Shown here piece by piece: positions 33,315 to 41,602 of a stretch of DNA of 64,000 nt; position 1 is the stretch's first letter; each line of letters starts with the position of its first letter. Both the position numbers and the translations under genes were made by a program. Source of the stretch: Janthinobacterium rivuli (GTDB taxonomy: Bacteria > Pseudomonadota > Gammaproteobacteria > Burkholderiales > Burkholderiaceae_D); assembly GCF_029690045.1 (NCBI RefSeq), contig NZ_CP121464.1, positions 1,302,001 to 1,366,000 of the forward strand. Direction: 5' to 3'. The notes under the pieces were generated by a model that worked only from the letters and a program-made list of their open reading frames with translations, had not been told where the DNA came from and did no database searches.

Positions 33315-34781
33315 ATGTCAGAACCGATCCGCTTTTACTATCGTGGTGCCGTACAGGAAGTACGTGACGCCGCCCTTACGCAGACTGTGTTGCAGCACCT
33401 GCGCGAGGACTTGCATTGCACGGGCACCAAGGAAGGCTGCGCCGAGGGCGATTGCGGCGCCTGCACGGTGGTCATTGGCAGCCTGGTCGATGGCCAGGTC
33501 GAGATGAAGGCTGTCAACGCCTGCATCCAGCTCACGCCCACCCTCGATGGCAAGGCCCTGTTTTCCGTGGAAGACTTGCAGCAACCCGACGGCGCCTTGC
33601 ACCCGGTGCAACAGGCGATGGTCGAGTGCCACGGTTCCCAGTGCGGTTTTTGCACCCCCGGCTTTGTCATGTCCTTGTGGGGCATGTATCTGAAAAAAAA
33701 CGGCGAGACGCCCACGCGTTGCGAAATCGACGACAGCCTGTCGGGCAATCTGTGCCGTTGCACCGGCTACCGGCCCATCATCGATGCAGCCAGGCGCATG
33801 GGCGAACTGCCGCATGTTGCGTTCGATCACGATGCGTTGGGAGTGCAATTGCAGGCGCTGCAGCGCGGCAGCCTGAGCACCTATGAACATGGCGGCCAGT
33901 ACTTCCACGCGCCGCGCACCATTGAGGAACTGGTGGCGCTGCGCGGGGAAAAGCCGCAAGCCTGTCTGCTTGCCGGCTCCACCGATATCGGCTTGTGGGT
34001 GACCAAGCAATTGCGCGACTTGGGCGACATCATTTATCTCGGCAACGTCGCCGCGCTGAAAAGCATCGCCGTGGACGATGGCAAGCTGCACATCGGCGCC
34101 GGTGCCAGCCTCAACGATGCCTATGCGGCGCTGTGCCAGCATTATCCTGATGAGCTGTCGGAACTGTGGCAACGCTTTGCCTCCTTGCCAATCCGCAACG
34201 CGGGTACCCTGGGCGGCAATGTGGCGAATGGCTCGCCCATCGGCGACTCGATGCCATGGCTGATTGCGCTGGGCAGCGAGATCGTGTTGCACGGTCCAAG
34301 TGGCCAGCGGATCATGCCGCTGGAAAACTTCTATCTGGCTTACCAACAGAAAGATCTGCAACCCGGAGAATTCGTCGAAGCCGTGCGCGTGCCCTTGCCG
34401 CGTGCCGACGTGCATTTCCGCACGTATAAACTGGCGAAACGCTTTGACCAGGATATTTCGGCCGTGTGCGCCGCGTTTGCCTTTGAACTCGATGGCGAGC
34501 GCATCGTCGATGCGCGCATCGCCTTTGGCGGCATGGCGGGCACGCCGCAGCGCGCCGCGCAAACGGAAGCGTTTTTGCGCGGACAGGCGTGGACGGAAGA
34601 CAATCTGCTCATCGCCATGCGCTTGCTGGCCGACGATTACGCGCCCCTGTCCGACATGCGCGCGTCGAATACCTACCGCATGACGACGGCGCAAAACCTG
34701 TTGCGCCGCTTCTGGCTGGAAACACGCCCCGGTGCGCCTTTGCAACGCGCCGCCGTCAACGCCTACGCTTGCCGCGCCTGA
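33315..34781 (+). CDS. xdhA: Xanthine dehydrogenase small subunit (FeS and FAD domains)
   Basis: Electron-transfer subunit of the XdhAB heterotetramer, 488 residues. The N-terminal plant-type [2Fe-2S] cluster uses C42, C47, C50 and C70 (GCAEGDCGAC...NAC). The second [2Fe-2S] cluster uses C110, C113, C147 and C149 (SQCGFC, LCRC). From about residue 190 follows the FAD-binding domain with ACLLAGSTDIGLW and LPIRNAGTLGGNVANGSPIGDSMP, and then the CO dehydrogenase flavoprotein C-terminal domain. I prefer the ATG at 33315 over one 63 bases upstream, which would place the palindrome inside the coding sequence. It is followed 10 bases later by xdhB. Confidence 0.96.
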   Translation: MSEPIRFYYRGAVQEVRDAALTQTVLQHLREDLHCTGTKEGCAEGDCGACTVVIGSLVDGQVEMKAVNACIQLTPTLDGKALFSVEDLQQPDGALHPVQQAMVECHGSQCGFCTPGFVMSLWGMYLKKNGETPTRCEIDDSLSGNLCRCTGYRPIIDAARRMGELPHVAFDHDALGVQLQALQRGSLSTYEHGGQYFHAPRTIEELVALRGEKPQACLLAGSTDIGLWVTKQLRDLGDIIYLGNVAALKSIAVDDGKLHIGAGASLNDAYAALCQHYPDELSELWQRFASLPIRNAGTLGGNVANGSPIGDSMPWLIALGSEIVLHGPSGQRIMPLENFYLAYQQKDLQPGEFVEAVRVPLPRADVHFRTYKLAKRFDQDISAVCAAFAFELDGERIVDARIAFGGMAGTPQRAAQTEAFLRGQAWTEDNLLIAMRLLADDYAPLSDMRASNTYRMTTAQNLLRRFWLETRPGAPLQRAAVNAYACRA

Positions 34782-34791
34782 AAGGACCAGC

Positions 34792-37137
34792 ATGAACCAT
34801 CCTGCCACGCCCGAATTGCAAGCAGCCGCCTGGGCCGCCGTGGGCAAACCCAGCCCGCATGAGTCGGCGCAATTGCATGTGCTGGGGCAAGCCACGTACA
34901 CGGACGATATCGCCGAGTTGCAGGGCACCTTGCACGCAGCGCTGGGCCTGTCGCAAAAGCCGCACGCGCGCATCACGGCCATGGATTTGTCGGCCGTGCG
35001 CAACGCGCAGGGTGTCGTTGCCGTCTATACGGCACACGACATTCCCGGCACCAATGATTGCGGCCCCATCATCCATGACGACCCGATCCTGGCTGCGGAA
35101 CTGGTGCAATACGTGGGCCAGCCCATCTTCATCGTGGTGGCCGATACGCATGACCATGCGCGCCGCGCCGCCCGCCTGGCGCAGGTGTCGTACGATGAAT
35201 TGCCCGCGATCATGACGCCGCAAGCGGCCAAGGCCGCGCAATCGTATGTGCTGCCGCCGATGCAGCTGACGCGCGGCAATTACCAGGCAGCGTTCGAGGG
35301 CGCGCCGCACGTGGTCAAGGGGCAGTTGTATGTAGGCGGGCAGGAACAGTTTTATCTGGAAGGACAGATTTCCTACGCGATTCCGAAAGAAGCGCAGGGC
35401 ATGCTGGTGCTGTGTTCGACCCAGCATCCGAGCGAAATGCAGCACGTGGTGGCGCATGCGCTGGGCGTGCATTCGCACAACATCACCGTCGAATGCCGGC
35501 GCATGGGTGGCGGTTTTGGCGGCAAGGAATCGCAGTCGGCCCTGTGGGCGGCGGCCGCGTCGATCGCGGCGGCGAAACTGAAGCGTCCCGTGAAATTGCG
35601 CGCCGACCGCGACGACGACATGCTGGTGACGGGCAAGCGCCACTGTTTCTACTATGAATACGAGGTGGGCTACGACGACGATGGCCGTATCCTCGCCGCC
35701 AAGGTCGACATGACCACGCGCGCCGGCTACTCGGCCGACTTGTCCGGCCCCGTCGCCACGCGCGCCGTCTGCCACTTCGACAACACCTATTATTTGTCCG
35801 ACGTGGACATCCGCGCCGCCTGCGGCAAGACGAACACGCAGTCGAACACGGCTTTCCGCGGCTTTGGCGGGCCGCAGGGCGCCATTGCCATCGAGTACGT
35901 GATCGATGAAATCGCCCGCCACTTGCAACGCGATGCGCTCGATATCCGCCTGCTCAATTTCTACGGCCGCAACGATGTAGAAGGGCGCAACGTCACGCCG
36001 TATGGCCAGAAAATCGTCGACAACGTGATCCATGAACTCGTTGCCGAACTGGAAGAGAGCAGTGATTACCGGGCGCGCCGCCGCGCCATCGATGCGTTCA
36101 ACGAGGCCAGCCCCATCCTGAAAAAGGGCTTGGCATTCACGCCCTTGAAATTCGGCATCGCCTTCAACGTCACGCATCTGAACCAGGCCGGTGCTCTCGT
36201 GCACGTGTATGTGGATGGTTCCGTCTTGGTCAACCATGGCGGCACGGAAATGGGGCAGGGCATCAATACCAAGGTCATGCAAGTCGTGGCGCACGAGCTG
36301 GGCCTGGACCTGGAGCGCGTGCGGGCCACGGCCACCGACACCAGCAAGGTGGCGAACACGTCGGCCACGGCGGCGTCCACCGGTGCCGACCTGAACGGCA
36401 AGGCGGCGCAGGATGCGGCGCGCCAGATCCGTGAACGCCTGGCCGATTACGCGGTCAAACTGTACGGCGGTGAAGCGGCGTCCGTGCGTTTCTTCGACAA
36501 CCATCTCCACGTGAATGGTCACGTCGTTGCGTTTGCCGAACTGGTGCAGAAGGCGTATCTGGCTCGTGTGCAACTGTGGTCGGACGGTTTTTATGCCACG
36601 CCCGGCTTGTCGTGGGATGCAAAGACGATGACGGGGCATCCGTTTTCGTATTATGCGTATGGCGCGGCTGTGGCCGAAGTGGTGGTCGATACCCTGACCG
36701 GTGAATGGAAGTTGCTGCGCGCCGATGCCTTGTACGATGCGGGCCAGTCGCTCAATCCCGCGATTGATCTGGGTCAAGTGGAAGGCGCATTTATCCAGGG
36801 CATGGGCTGGCTGACGACGGAGCAGCTGTGGTGGAATGCGGCGGGCAAGCTGATGACGCACGCGCCATCGACGTATAAAATTCCCGGCATTTCCGATTGC
36901 CCGGAAGACTTCCGTGTGAACCTGTTCCAGAACCGCAATGTGGAAGACAGCATCCACCGTTCCAAAGCCGTGGGCGAGCCACCGCTGTTGCTGCCGTTTT
37001 CCGTGTTCTTTGCCATCCGCGACGCCATTTCCAGCGTGGGCCATCATGCCGTGCAGCCACCGTTGAATGCGCCTGCCACCAGCGAGGAAATCCTCAAGGC
37101 GGTCATGGCCGTGCAAGCGGCGCATGCCGGCGCCTAG
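34792..37137 (+). CDS. xdhB: Xanthine dehydrogenase large subunit (molybdopterin)
   Basis: Catalytic Moco subunit that hydroxylates hypoxanthine and xanthine to urate; 781 residues, normal length. Blocks visible are GQATYTDDI near the start, the EGQ region (QEQFYLEGQISYA), RRMGGGFGGKE, AFRGFGGPQG, GGTEMGQGINTKV and the catalytic glutamate in SKAVGEPPLLLP near the C-terminus. The ATG at 34792 follows AAAGGA. It forms an operon with xdhA and xdhC. No signal peptide, so cytoplasmic. Confidence 0.97.
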   Translation: MNHPATPELQAAAWAAVGKPSPHESAQLHVLGQATYTDDIAELQGTLHAALGLSQKPHARITAMDLSAVRNAQGVVAVYTAHDIPGTNDCGPIIHDDPILAAELVQYVGQPIFIVVADTHDHARRAARLAQVSYDELPAIMTPQAAKAAQSYVLPPMQLTRGNYQAAFEGAPHVVKGQLYVGGQEQFYLEGQISYAIPKEAQGMLVLCSTQHPSEMQHVVAHALGVHSHNITVECRRMGGGFGGKESQSALWAAAASIAAAKLKRPVKLRADRDDDMLVTGKRHCFYYEYEVGYDDDGRILAAKVDMTTRAGYSADLSGPVATRAVCHFDNTYYLSDVDIRAACGKTNTQSNTAFRGFGGPQGAIAIEYVIDEIARHLQRDALDIRLLNFYGRNDVEGRNVTPYGQKIVDNVIHELVAELEESSDYRARRRAIDAFNEASPILKKGLAFTPLKFGIAFNVTHLNQAGALVHVYVDGSVLVNHGGTEMGQGINTKVMQVVAHELGLDLERVRATATDTSKVANTSATAASTGADLNGKAAQDAARQIRERLADYAVKLYGGEAASVRFFDNHLHVNGHVVAFAELVQKAYLARVQLWSDGFYATPGLSWDAKTMTGHPFSYYAYGAAVAEVVVDTLTGEWKLLRADALYDAGQSLNPAIDLGQVEGAFIQGMGWLTTEQLWWNAAGKLMTHAPSTYKIPGISDCPEDFRVNLFQNRNVEDSIHRSKAVGEPPLLLPFSVFFAIRDAISSVGHHAVQPPLNAPATSEEILKAVMAVQAAHAGA

Positions 37138-37146
37138 GAGACGAGG

Positions 37147-38214
37147 ATGAGCGACTGGCTGACAGCAATCGAGAATGACACGCAAGCATCCGTGCTGGTG
37201 ACGGTCGCCCTGGTGGAAGGTTCCGGACCGCGCGAGGCGGGTGCGAAGATGCGCGTCACGCTTGATGGTCAAATGGACACTATCGGCGGCGGCCACCTGG
37301 AATTGCGCGCCGTGGAAATCGCCAAGACCATGCTGGCGACGGCAGATACCCATGCGCGGCTCGAACGTTTCGCGCTTGGCCCCAGTCTGGGGCAATGCTG
37401 CGGTGGCGTCGTTCACCTGGCTTTTGAATATGTCGATGCCAGCCTGCATGCATTGCTGGCCGCCTTGCGCGAACGCCGTCAGCAAGACAGCTGGCGTTTG
37501 ACGGCGCTCGACGGGGAACCCGCCTCGGCCCTGTTCGATGTTGCCGGTCGCTTGATCGCCGGCACTGGCGAACAGGCACCCGACACGTTTTCCCGCGAGC
37601 GCGCAACCCATGTCGCGCAGGGCAGCGAAGGGCGGCGCTGGCTGGTCGATCCCTGCCTGGCCCCGCGCGCGCACCTGACCTTGTTCGGCGCCGGCCACGT
37701 GGGCGCCGCCATCGTGCGCGCGCTGGCCCACTTGCCCTGCAATATCACCTGGGTCGATGAGCGCGAAGACATGTTTCCTGCGCAATTACCCGATAATGTG
37801 CGCATCGCCGCCACCGATACGCCCGAGGAGTTTGTCGCCATGGCGCCGCCGGGCGGCAGTTTTCTTGTCATGACGCATAGCCATGCGCTCGATCAACGCT
37901 TGACGCAAGCCATCATGGAGCGCGAGGATGCGGGCTGGTTCGGCTTGATCGGTTCGCACACGAAACGCAAGCAGTTCGAGCACCGCCTGCAGGCGCGCGG
38001 CGTGCCGGATGAGCGCATCGCCGCCATGGTGTGCCCGATCGGCATGCCCGGCATCCGCAACAAGGCGCCGGCCGTGATCGCCGCCTCCGTTGCCTGTCAA
38101 TTACTGATGGTGTGGGAGGAAGCGGCTGCGGCCGCCCTGGCCGCACCGCTGCGGCTGGCCTCTGCCAGCGCGCCACCGCGCCGCCCAATACGCGCCGCCA
38201 TTCACCCGTTATAG
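37147..38214 (+). CDS. xdhC: Xanthine dehydrogenase accessory protein XdhC
   Basis: Binds and sulfurates molybdenum cofactor and hands it to XdhB. The 355-residue protein has the N-terminal XdhC/CoxI domain (VEGSGPREAGAKM, GGGHLE, LGQCCGG with a cysteine pair) and a C-terminal Rossmann domain (LTLFGAGHVGAAIVRAL near residue 180; GLIGSHTKRKQFEHRL near 260). The ATG at 37147 lies 9 bases after xdhB. The last 35 residues are Ala/Arg/Pro-rich and probably disordered. Confidence 0.94.
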   Translation: MSDWLTAIENDTQASVLVTVALVEGSGPREAGAKMRVTLDGQMDTIGGGHLELRAVEIAKTMLATADTHARLERFALGPSLGQCCGGVVHLAFEYVDASLHALLAALRERRQQDSWRLTALDGEPASALFDVAGRLIAGTGEQAPDTFSRERATHVAQGSEGRRWLVDPCLAPRAHLTLFGAGHVGAAIVRALAHLPCNITWVDEREDMFPAQLPDNVRIAATDTPEEFVAMAPPGGSFLVMTHSHALDQRLTQAIMEREDAGWFGLIGSHTKRKQFEHRLQARGVPDERIAAMVCPIGMPGIRNKAPAVIAASVACQLLMVWEEAAAAALAAPLRLASASAPPRRPIRAAIHPL

Positions 38215-38223
38215 AAAGAAGTC

Positions 38224-39540
38224 ATGCCGATTGTTCCTGCTACATTGCAAGCTTACCGTGCCAGCTTGCTGCACTTCCACGCCGATCCCGCCTTTAGCGA
38301 GGAGGCGCACGCCTGGCATGCGGATGGCTTGCTGATCGTGGCCGATGGCAAGGTCGTGGCCGCCGGCGATTATGCGCAGTTGCAACCGACTTTGCCGCTC
38401 GGCACGCAGATCGTCGATTACCGGGGCAAGCTGATCGTGCCAGGTTTCATCGATACCCATCTGCACTTCCCGCAGACGGAAATGATCGCCTCGCCCGCGC
38501 CCGGTTTGCTGCCGTGGCTGGAAACCTATACCTTCCCTACCGAGCGCGCGTTTGAAGACCCTGCCCATGCGCGCAACGTCGCCGAGTTTTTCCTTGATGA
38601 ACTGCTGCGCTGTGGCACCACGACGGCCATGGTGTATGGCAGCGTGCATCCGCAATCGGTCGATGCCTTCTTTGGCGCCAGCGAGGCGCGCGGCTTGCGC
38701 ATGGTGGCGGGCAAGGTCATGATGGACCGCAACTGTCCCGAGTTCCTACGCGATACAGCCGAGTCGGGCGCGCGCGAAAGCGAGGAGCTGATCCAGCGCT
38801 GGCACAAGCACGGCCGCTCGCTGTACGCGATCACGCCGCGTTTCGTGCCGACGTCGACGAATGAACAGATGCACTTGGCGGGCGAGCTGGCGCGCGCCTA
38901 CCCGGATACCTATTTGCAGACGCATGTATCGGAAAACGAGGATGAATGCCGCTGGGTGCGCGAACTGCACCCGCAGGCGCGCAGCTACCTCGATGTATAT
39001 GACCAGTACGGCATGCTGCGCCCGCGCGCCATGTTCGGCCATTGCATCTGGCTTGACGAGCGCGACCGCGCGCGCATGGCGGAAACGTCTTCGGCGGCCG
39101 CCATTTGTCCTACGTCAAACCTGTTTCTCGGTAGCGGCCTGTTCGATTTCGAGCGGGCCGATGCGGCGAAAGTGCTGCTATCGCTGGCGACGGATGTGGG
39201 GGGCGGCACCTCGTTCTCGATGTTGCAAACCATGAACGAAGCCTATAAAGTAGCACGCTTGAAAGGCAGCTATCTGCCCGCTTTGCGCATGTTTTACCTG
39301 GCGACTCTGGGCGCCGCGCGCGCCATGCAACTGGAAGGCACGCTGGGCAATTTCACGGCTGGCACGGAAGCGGATTTTATTGTGCTCGACAAGCAATCGA
39401 CGCCGCTGCTCGAGCGCCGCACGGCTGGCTGTCAAAGCCTGGAGGAATTGCTGTTTGCCTTTGCGCTGCTGGGCGACGACCGCGCCGTGGCCGCCACCTA
39501 TTCAGGCGGGCAATGCGTGCATGTGCGGGGGCAGGGCTGA
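38224..39540 (+). CDS. guaD: Guanine deaminase
   Basis: Converts guanine to xanthine, the XdhAB substrate. The 438-residue amidohydrolase shows PGFIDTHLHFPQTEM near residue 77 (HxH zinc ligands), LQTHVSENEDEC near 230 (third His), MFGHCIWL near 270 and the metal-binding Asp in LATDVGGGTSFSML near 320. MDRNCPEFLRD and PRFVPTSTNEQM are typical guanine deaminase stretches. It begins 9 bases after xdhC, so xdhABC-guaD form one operon. Confidence 0.96.
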   Translation: MPIVPATLQAYRASLLHFHADPAFSEEAHAWHADGLLIVADGKVVAAGDYAQLQPTLPLGTQIVDYRGKLIVPGFIDTHLHFPQTEMIASPAPGLLPWLETYTFPTERAFEDPAHARNVAEFFLDELLRCGTTTAMVYGSVHPQSVDAFFGASEARGLRMVAGKVMMDRNCPEFLRDTAESGARESEELIQRWHKHGRSLYAITPRFVPTSTNEQMHLAGELARAYPDTYLQTHVSENEDECRWVRELHPQARSYLDVYDQYGMLRPRAMFGHCIWLDERDRARMAETSSAAAICPTSNLFLGSGLFDFERADAAKVLLSLATDVGGGTSFSMLQTMNEAYKVARLKGSYLPALRMFYLATLGAARAMQLEGTLGNFTAGTEADFIVLDKQSTPLLERRTAGCQSLEELLFAFALLGDDRAVAATYSGGQCVHVRGQG

Positions 39541-39583
39541 CCTACCCGTTGTTCCATACGATTTATCCTGAGCGAGAACGCGA

Positions 39584-41071
39584 ATGCACAAGAAACTCAC
39601 TGGCCTGGCGCTTGGCGCCGCGCTGGCATTGACCGGAACGGCGCAGGCCGCCCCGTCTTCCAACGAAGCGGCCACCGCGCGCCATTTTGCCGCCCTGGTC
39701 TCGGGCACCCAGCCGAAGACAGCCGAGTTGAGCCTGTTCTTTTCCATGATGCCCAAGGGCGGTGATCTGCATCATCATTACTCGGGCGCCATTTACGCCG
39801 AGCAATTCCTTGACTGGGTCGACAAGGAAAACTATTGCGTCAACAAGACGACCTATCGCATCGAAAGCAACAAGGATGTCGTGGCAGCCGAGCGCGCCAA
39901 GCCGGCCTTGCAGCGTGGCTGCCTGTCGTCTACGGAAGTGTTTGCCGATGCGGGCCTGTATGCGCAATTGCTGCAGCGCTGGTCAACCAAGGATTTCTAT
40001 AACCACGGCGCCATCCAGACGCCGCCGGACCGCACTTTTTTTGACACCTTCGGTTACTTCGGCCCCGTCGCGTCGAGCAACACGGCCGATGGCCTGAAAA
40101 CCCTGAAGCAGCGCGCCATCGCGGAAAACCTCAGCTATATCGAGACGATTTTCGAACTGTCGCCATTCGTGCAAAGCACGCAGTTCGACCAGCAAGTGCT
40201 GGCGCTGGGCTTGCAGCCGGCGGCGTTACAAGCCGTGCTGGCCAACTGGACTCAAAACCTGGAGCAAGACGCCAGCTTCCAGAAAAGCATCACCGCCTAC
40301 AACGACAACGTCAACGCCAGCAGCGCCGGCATTGACGATGCGAACTTCACCATGCGCTACCAGGCGTATGTGCTGCGTTTCCAGTCGCCATCGCAAGTGT
40401 TCTCGTCCATGGTGGCCGCGTTCAAGGCAGCGAGCCTGAATCCGCTGCTGGTGGGCGTGAACATCGTGGGCCAGGAAAGCGTGAACGTGTCCATGCGCGA
40501 CTACAGCCTGCACATGGAAATGTTCAAATTCCTCAAGGCTAAGTATCCGAACGTCAAGATCGCCCTGCACGCGGGTGAGCTGGCGCTGGGCATGGTGCCG
40601 CCGGAAGGCATGGCTTTCCATATCGCCGAAGCCGTCGATGTGGCCGGTGCGGACCGTATCGGCCACGGCATGGATATCGCGTACGAGCACAATGCGCTGG
40701 CGACCATGCAGAAAATGCGCGAGCGTAACATTCCCGTGGAAGTGAACCTGACCAGCAACGATTACATTCTTGGTATCAAGGGACAGGCACATCCGATCAC
40801 CCTGTACCGCAAGTATGGCGTGCCCTTCGTCATTTCCACCGATGACGCGGGCGTGTCGCGCAATACCTTGTCGAATGAATACGTGCTGTTTGCCAGCCAG
40901 TACAAGACCGATTATGCGGAAATCAAAAAGCTGTCCTACAACAGCCTGCGTTATTCGTTTTTGGCGGAAGCGGACAAGCAACGCTTGCTGAAAGCACTCG
41001 ATGCCCGTTTCACCCGTTTTGAAGCCTTGATCGCAAATAGTGATCGCAAAGCAATTGTTGTAAAACCGTAA
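39584..41071 (+). CDS. Exported adenosine deaminase
   Basis: A 495-residue adenosine deaminase-fold protein with a clear signal peptide (LTGLALGAALALTGTAQA), so it acts in the periplasm or outside. Active-site blocks are MPKGGDLHHHYSGA near residue 55 (zinc histidines), IALHAGE near 328, DRIGHGMD near 352 and ISTDDAGVSRN near 420. It is larger than cytoplasmic Add (about 330 residues) because of an insert between the first two blocks, and resembles the secreted ADGF-like group. It follows guaD by 43 bases. It would turn extracellular adenosine or deoxyadenosine into (deoxy)inosine before uptake. Confidence 0.9.
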   Translation: MHKKLTGLALGAALALTGTAQAAPSSNEAATARHFAALVSGTQPKTAELSLFFSMMPKGGDLHHHYSGAIYAEQFLDWVDKENYCVNKTTYRIESNKDVVAAERAKPALQRGCLSSTEVFADAGLYAQLLQRWSTKDFYNHGAIQTPPDRTFFDTFGYFGPVASSNTADGLKTLKQRAIAENLSYIETIFELSPFVQSTQFDQQVLALGLQPAALQAVLANWTQNLEQDASFQKSITAYNDNVNASSAGIDDANFTMRYQAYVLRFQSPSQVFSSMVAAFKAASLNPLLVGVNIVGQESVNVSMRDYSLHMEMFKFLKAKYPNVKIALHAGELALGMVPPEGMAFHIAEAVDVAGADRIGHGMDIAYEHNALATMQKMRERNIPVEVNLTSNDYILGIKGQAHPITLYRKYGVPFVISTDDAGVSRNTLSNEYVLFASQYKTDYAEIKKLSYNSLRYSFLAEADKQRLLKALDARFTRFEALIANSDRKAIVVKP

Positions 41072-41458
41072 AAGTATTTCACCCCTCCTGCCTGCCACGC
41101 GACCGCAACTAGCGGTCGCGTAAGCTCCTGATCTTCATAGTTACAAAACCCTCCTTTTATCGTTTTTGTTGTGTCTTTACGACAAAAAATGATGCGCTGG
41201 TAGTGCTTTCTTGCAATTATTTTCTGAAACAATTTCCAAGTGTTGCCGCTCATCTATAATTTCGCCCCGATGAGGTGAGCTTGCTCGGTTGATACAAAAA
41301 ATGCGGCTTCCAGCGGTGATTTATATTTTTTATATATAAATTATTAAAAAAAAACGTATTTGTCAGCCTACAGACCTTAATGCATAGTTGGACGGCGAAG
41401 AGTTGAATAAGTCATTTTTGCTATCGCTTTTGTGACAATTCAGGATGTCTAGCGGCTC
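41072..41458. other. AT-rich intergenic region with hairpins
   Basis: A long gap, markedly AT-richer than the surroundings. It has a perfect hairpin CGCGACCGC-AACTA-GCGGTCGCG (41098-41120), a likely transcript end for the xdh-guaD-ada unit though without a T run. A second stem-loop has arms TTTTTGTTGT (41163) and ACGACAAAAA (41179). Runs of A and T near 41320-41360 could be curved DNA or UP-like sequence. I see no gene. Confidence 0.55.
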
Positions 41459-41514
41459 CTGTCACATTGCGGTCATATCCGTGTAACGGATTTGAAATAT
41501 TCGATCTTTATACT
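41459..41514 (+). promoter_or_regulatory. Candidate Pho box and -10 of the TonB receptor gene
   Basis: Three 7-base units with 4-base spacers, an 11-base period: CTGTCAC (41459), CGGTCAT (41470), GTGTAAC (41481). A weaker fourth unit TTGAAAT (41492) follows. A -10 TATACT at 41509 comes 10 bases after the fourth unit, the spacing seen in PhoB-activated promoters, and no good -35 is present. The first two units resemble the PhoB consensus CTGTCAT. Confidence 0.55.
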
Positions 41515-41602
41515 GCCGTGTCTAGTTGGATAGTTTCCGTGTTTCACCACAATATAAGCAAGTCAAAATCTTGTAAGTTACAACACACTCTAGGGGGTTC
41601 AA

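Noticed and set aside
34756..37785. A 1009-codon minus-strand frame
   Set aside because: Antisense to xdhB and xdhC; composition is His/Arg/Gly-rich without motifs, as expected of a shadow frame.
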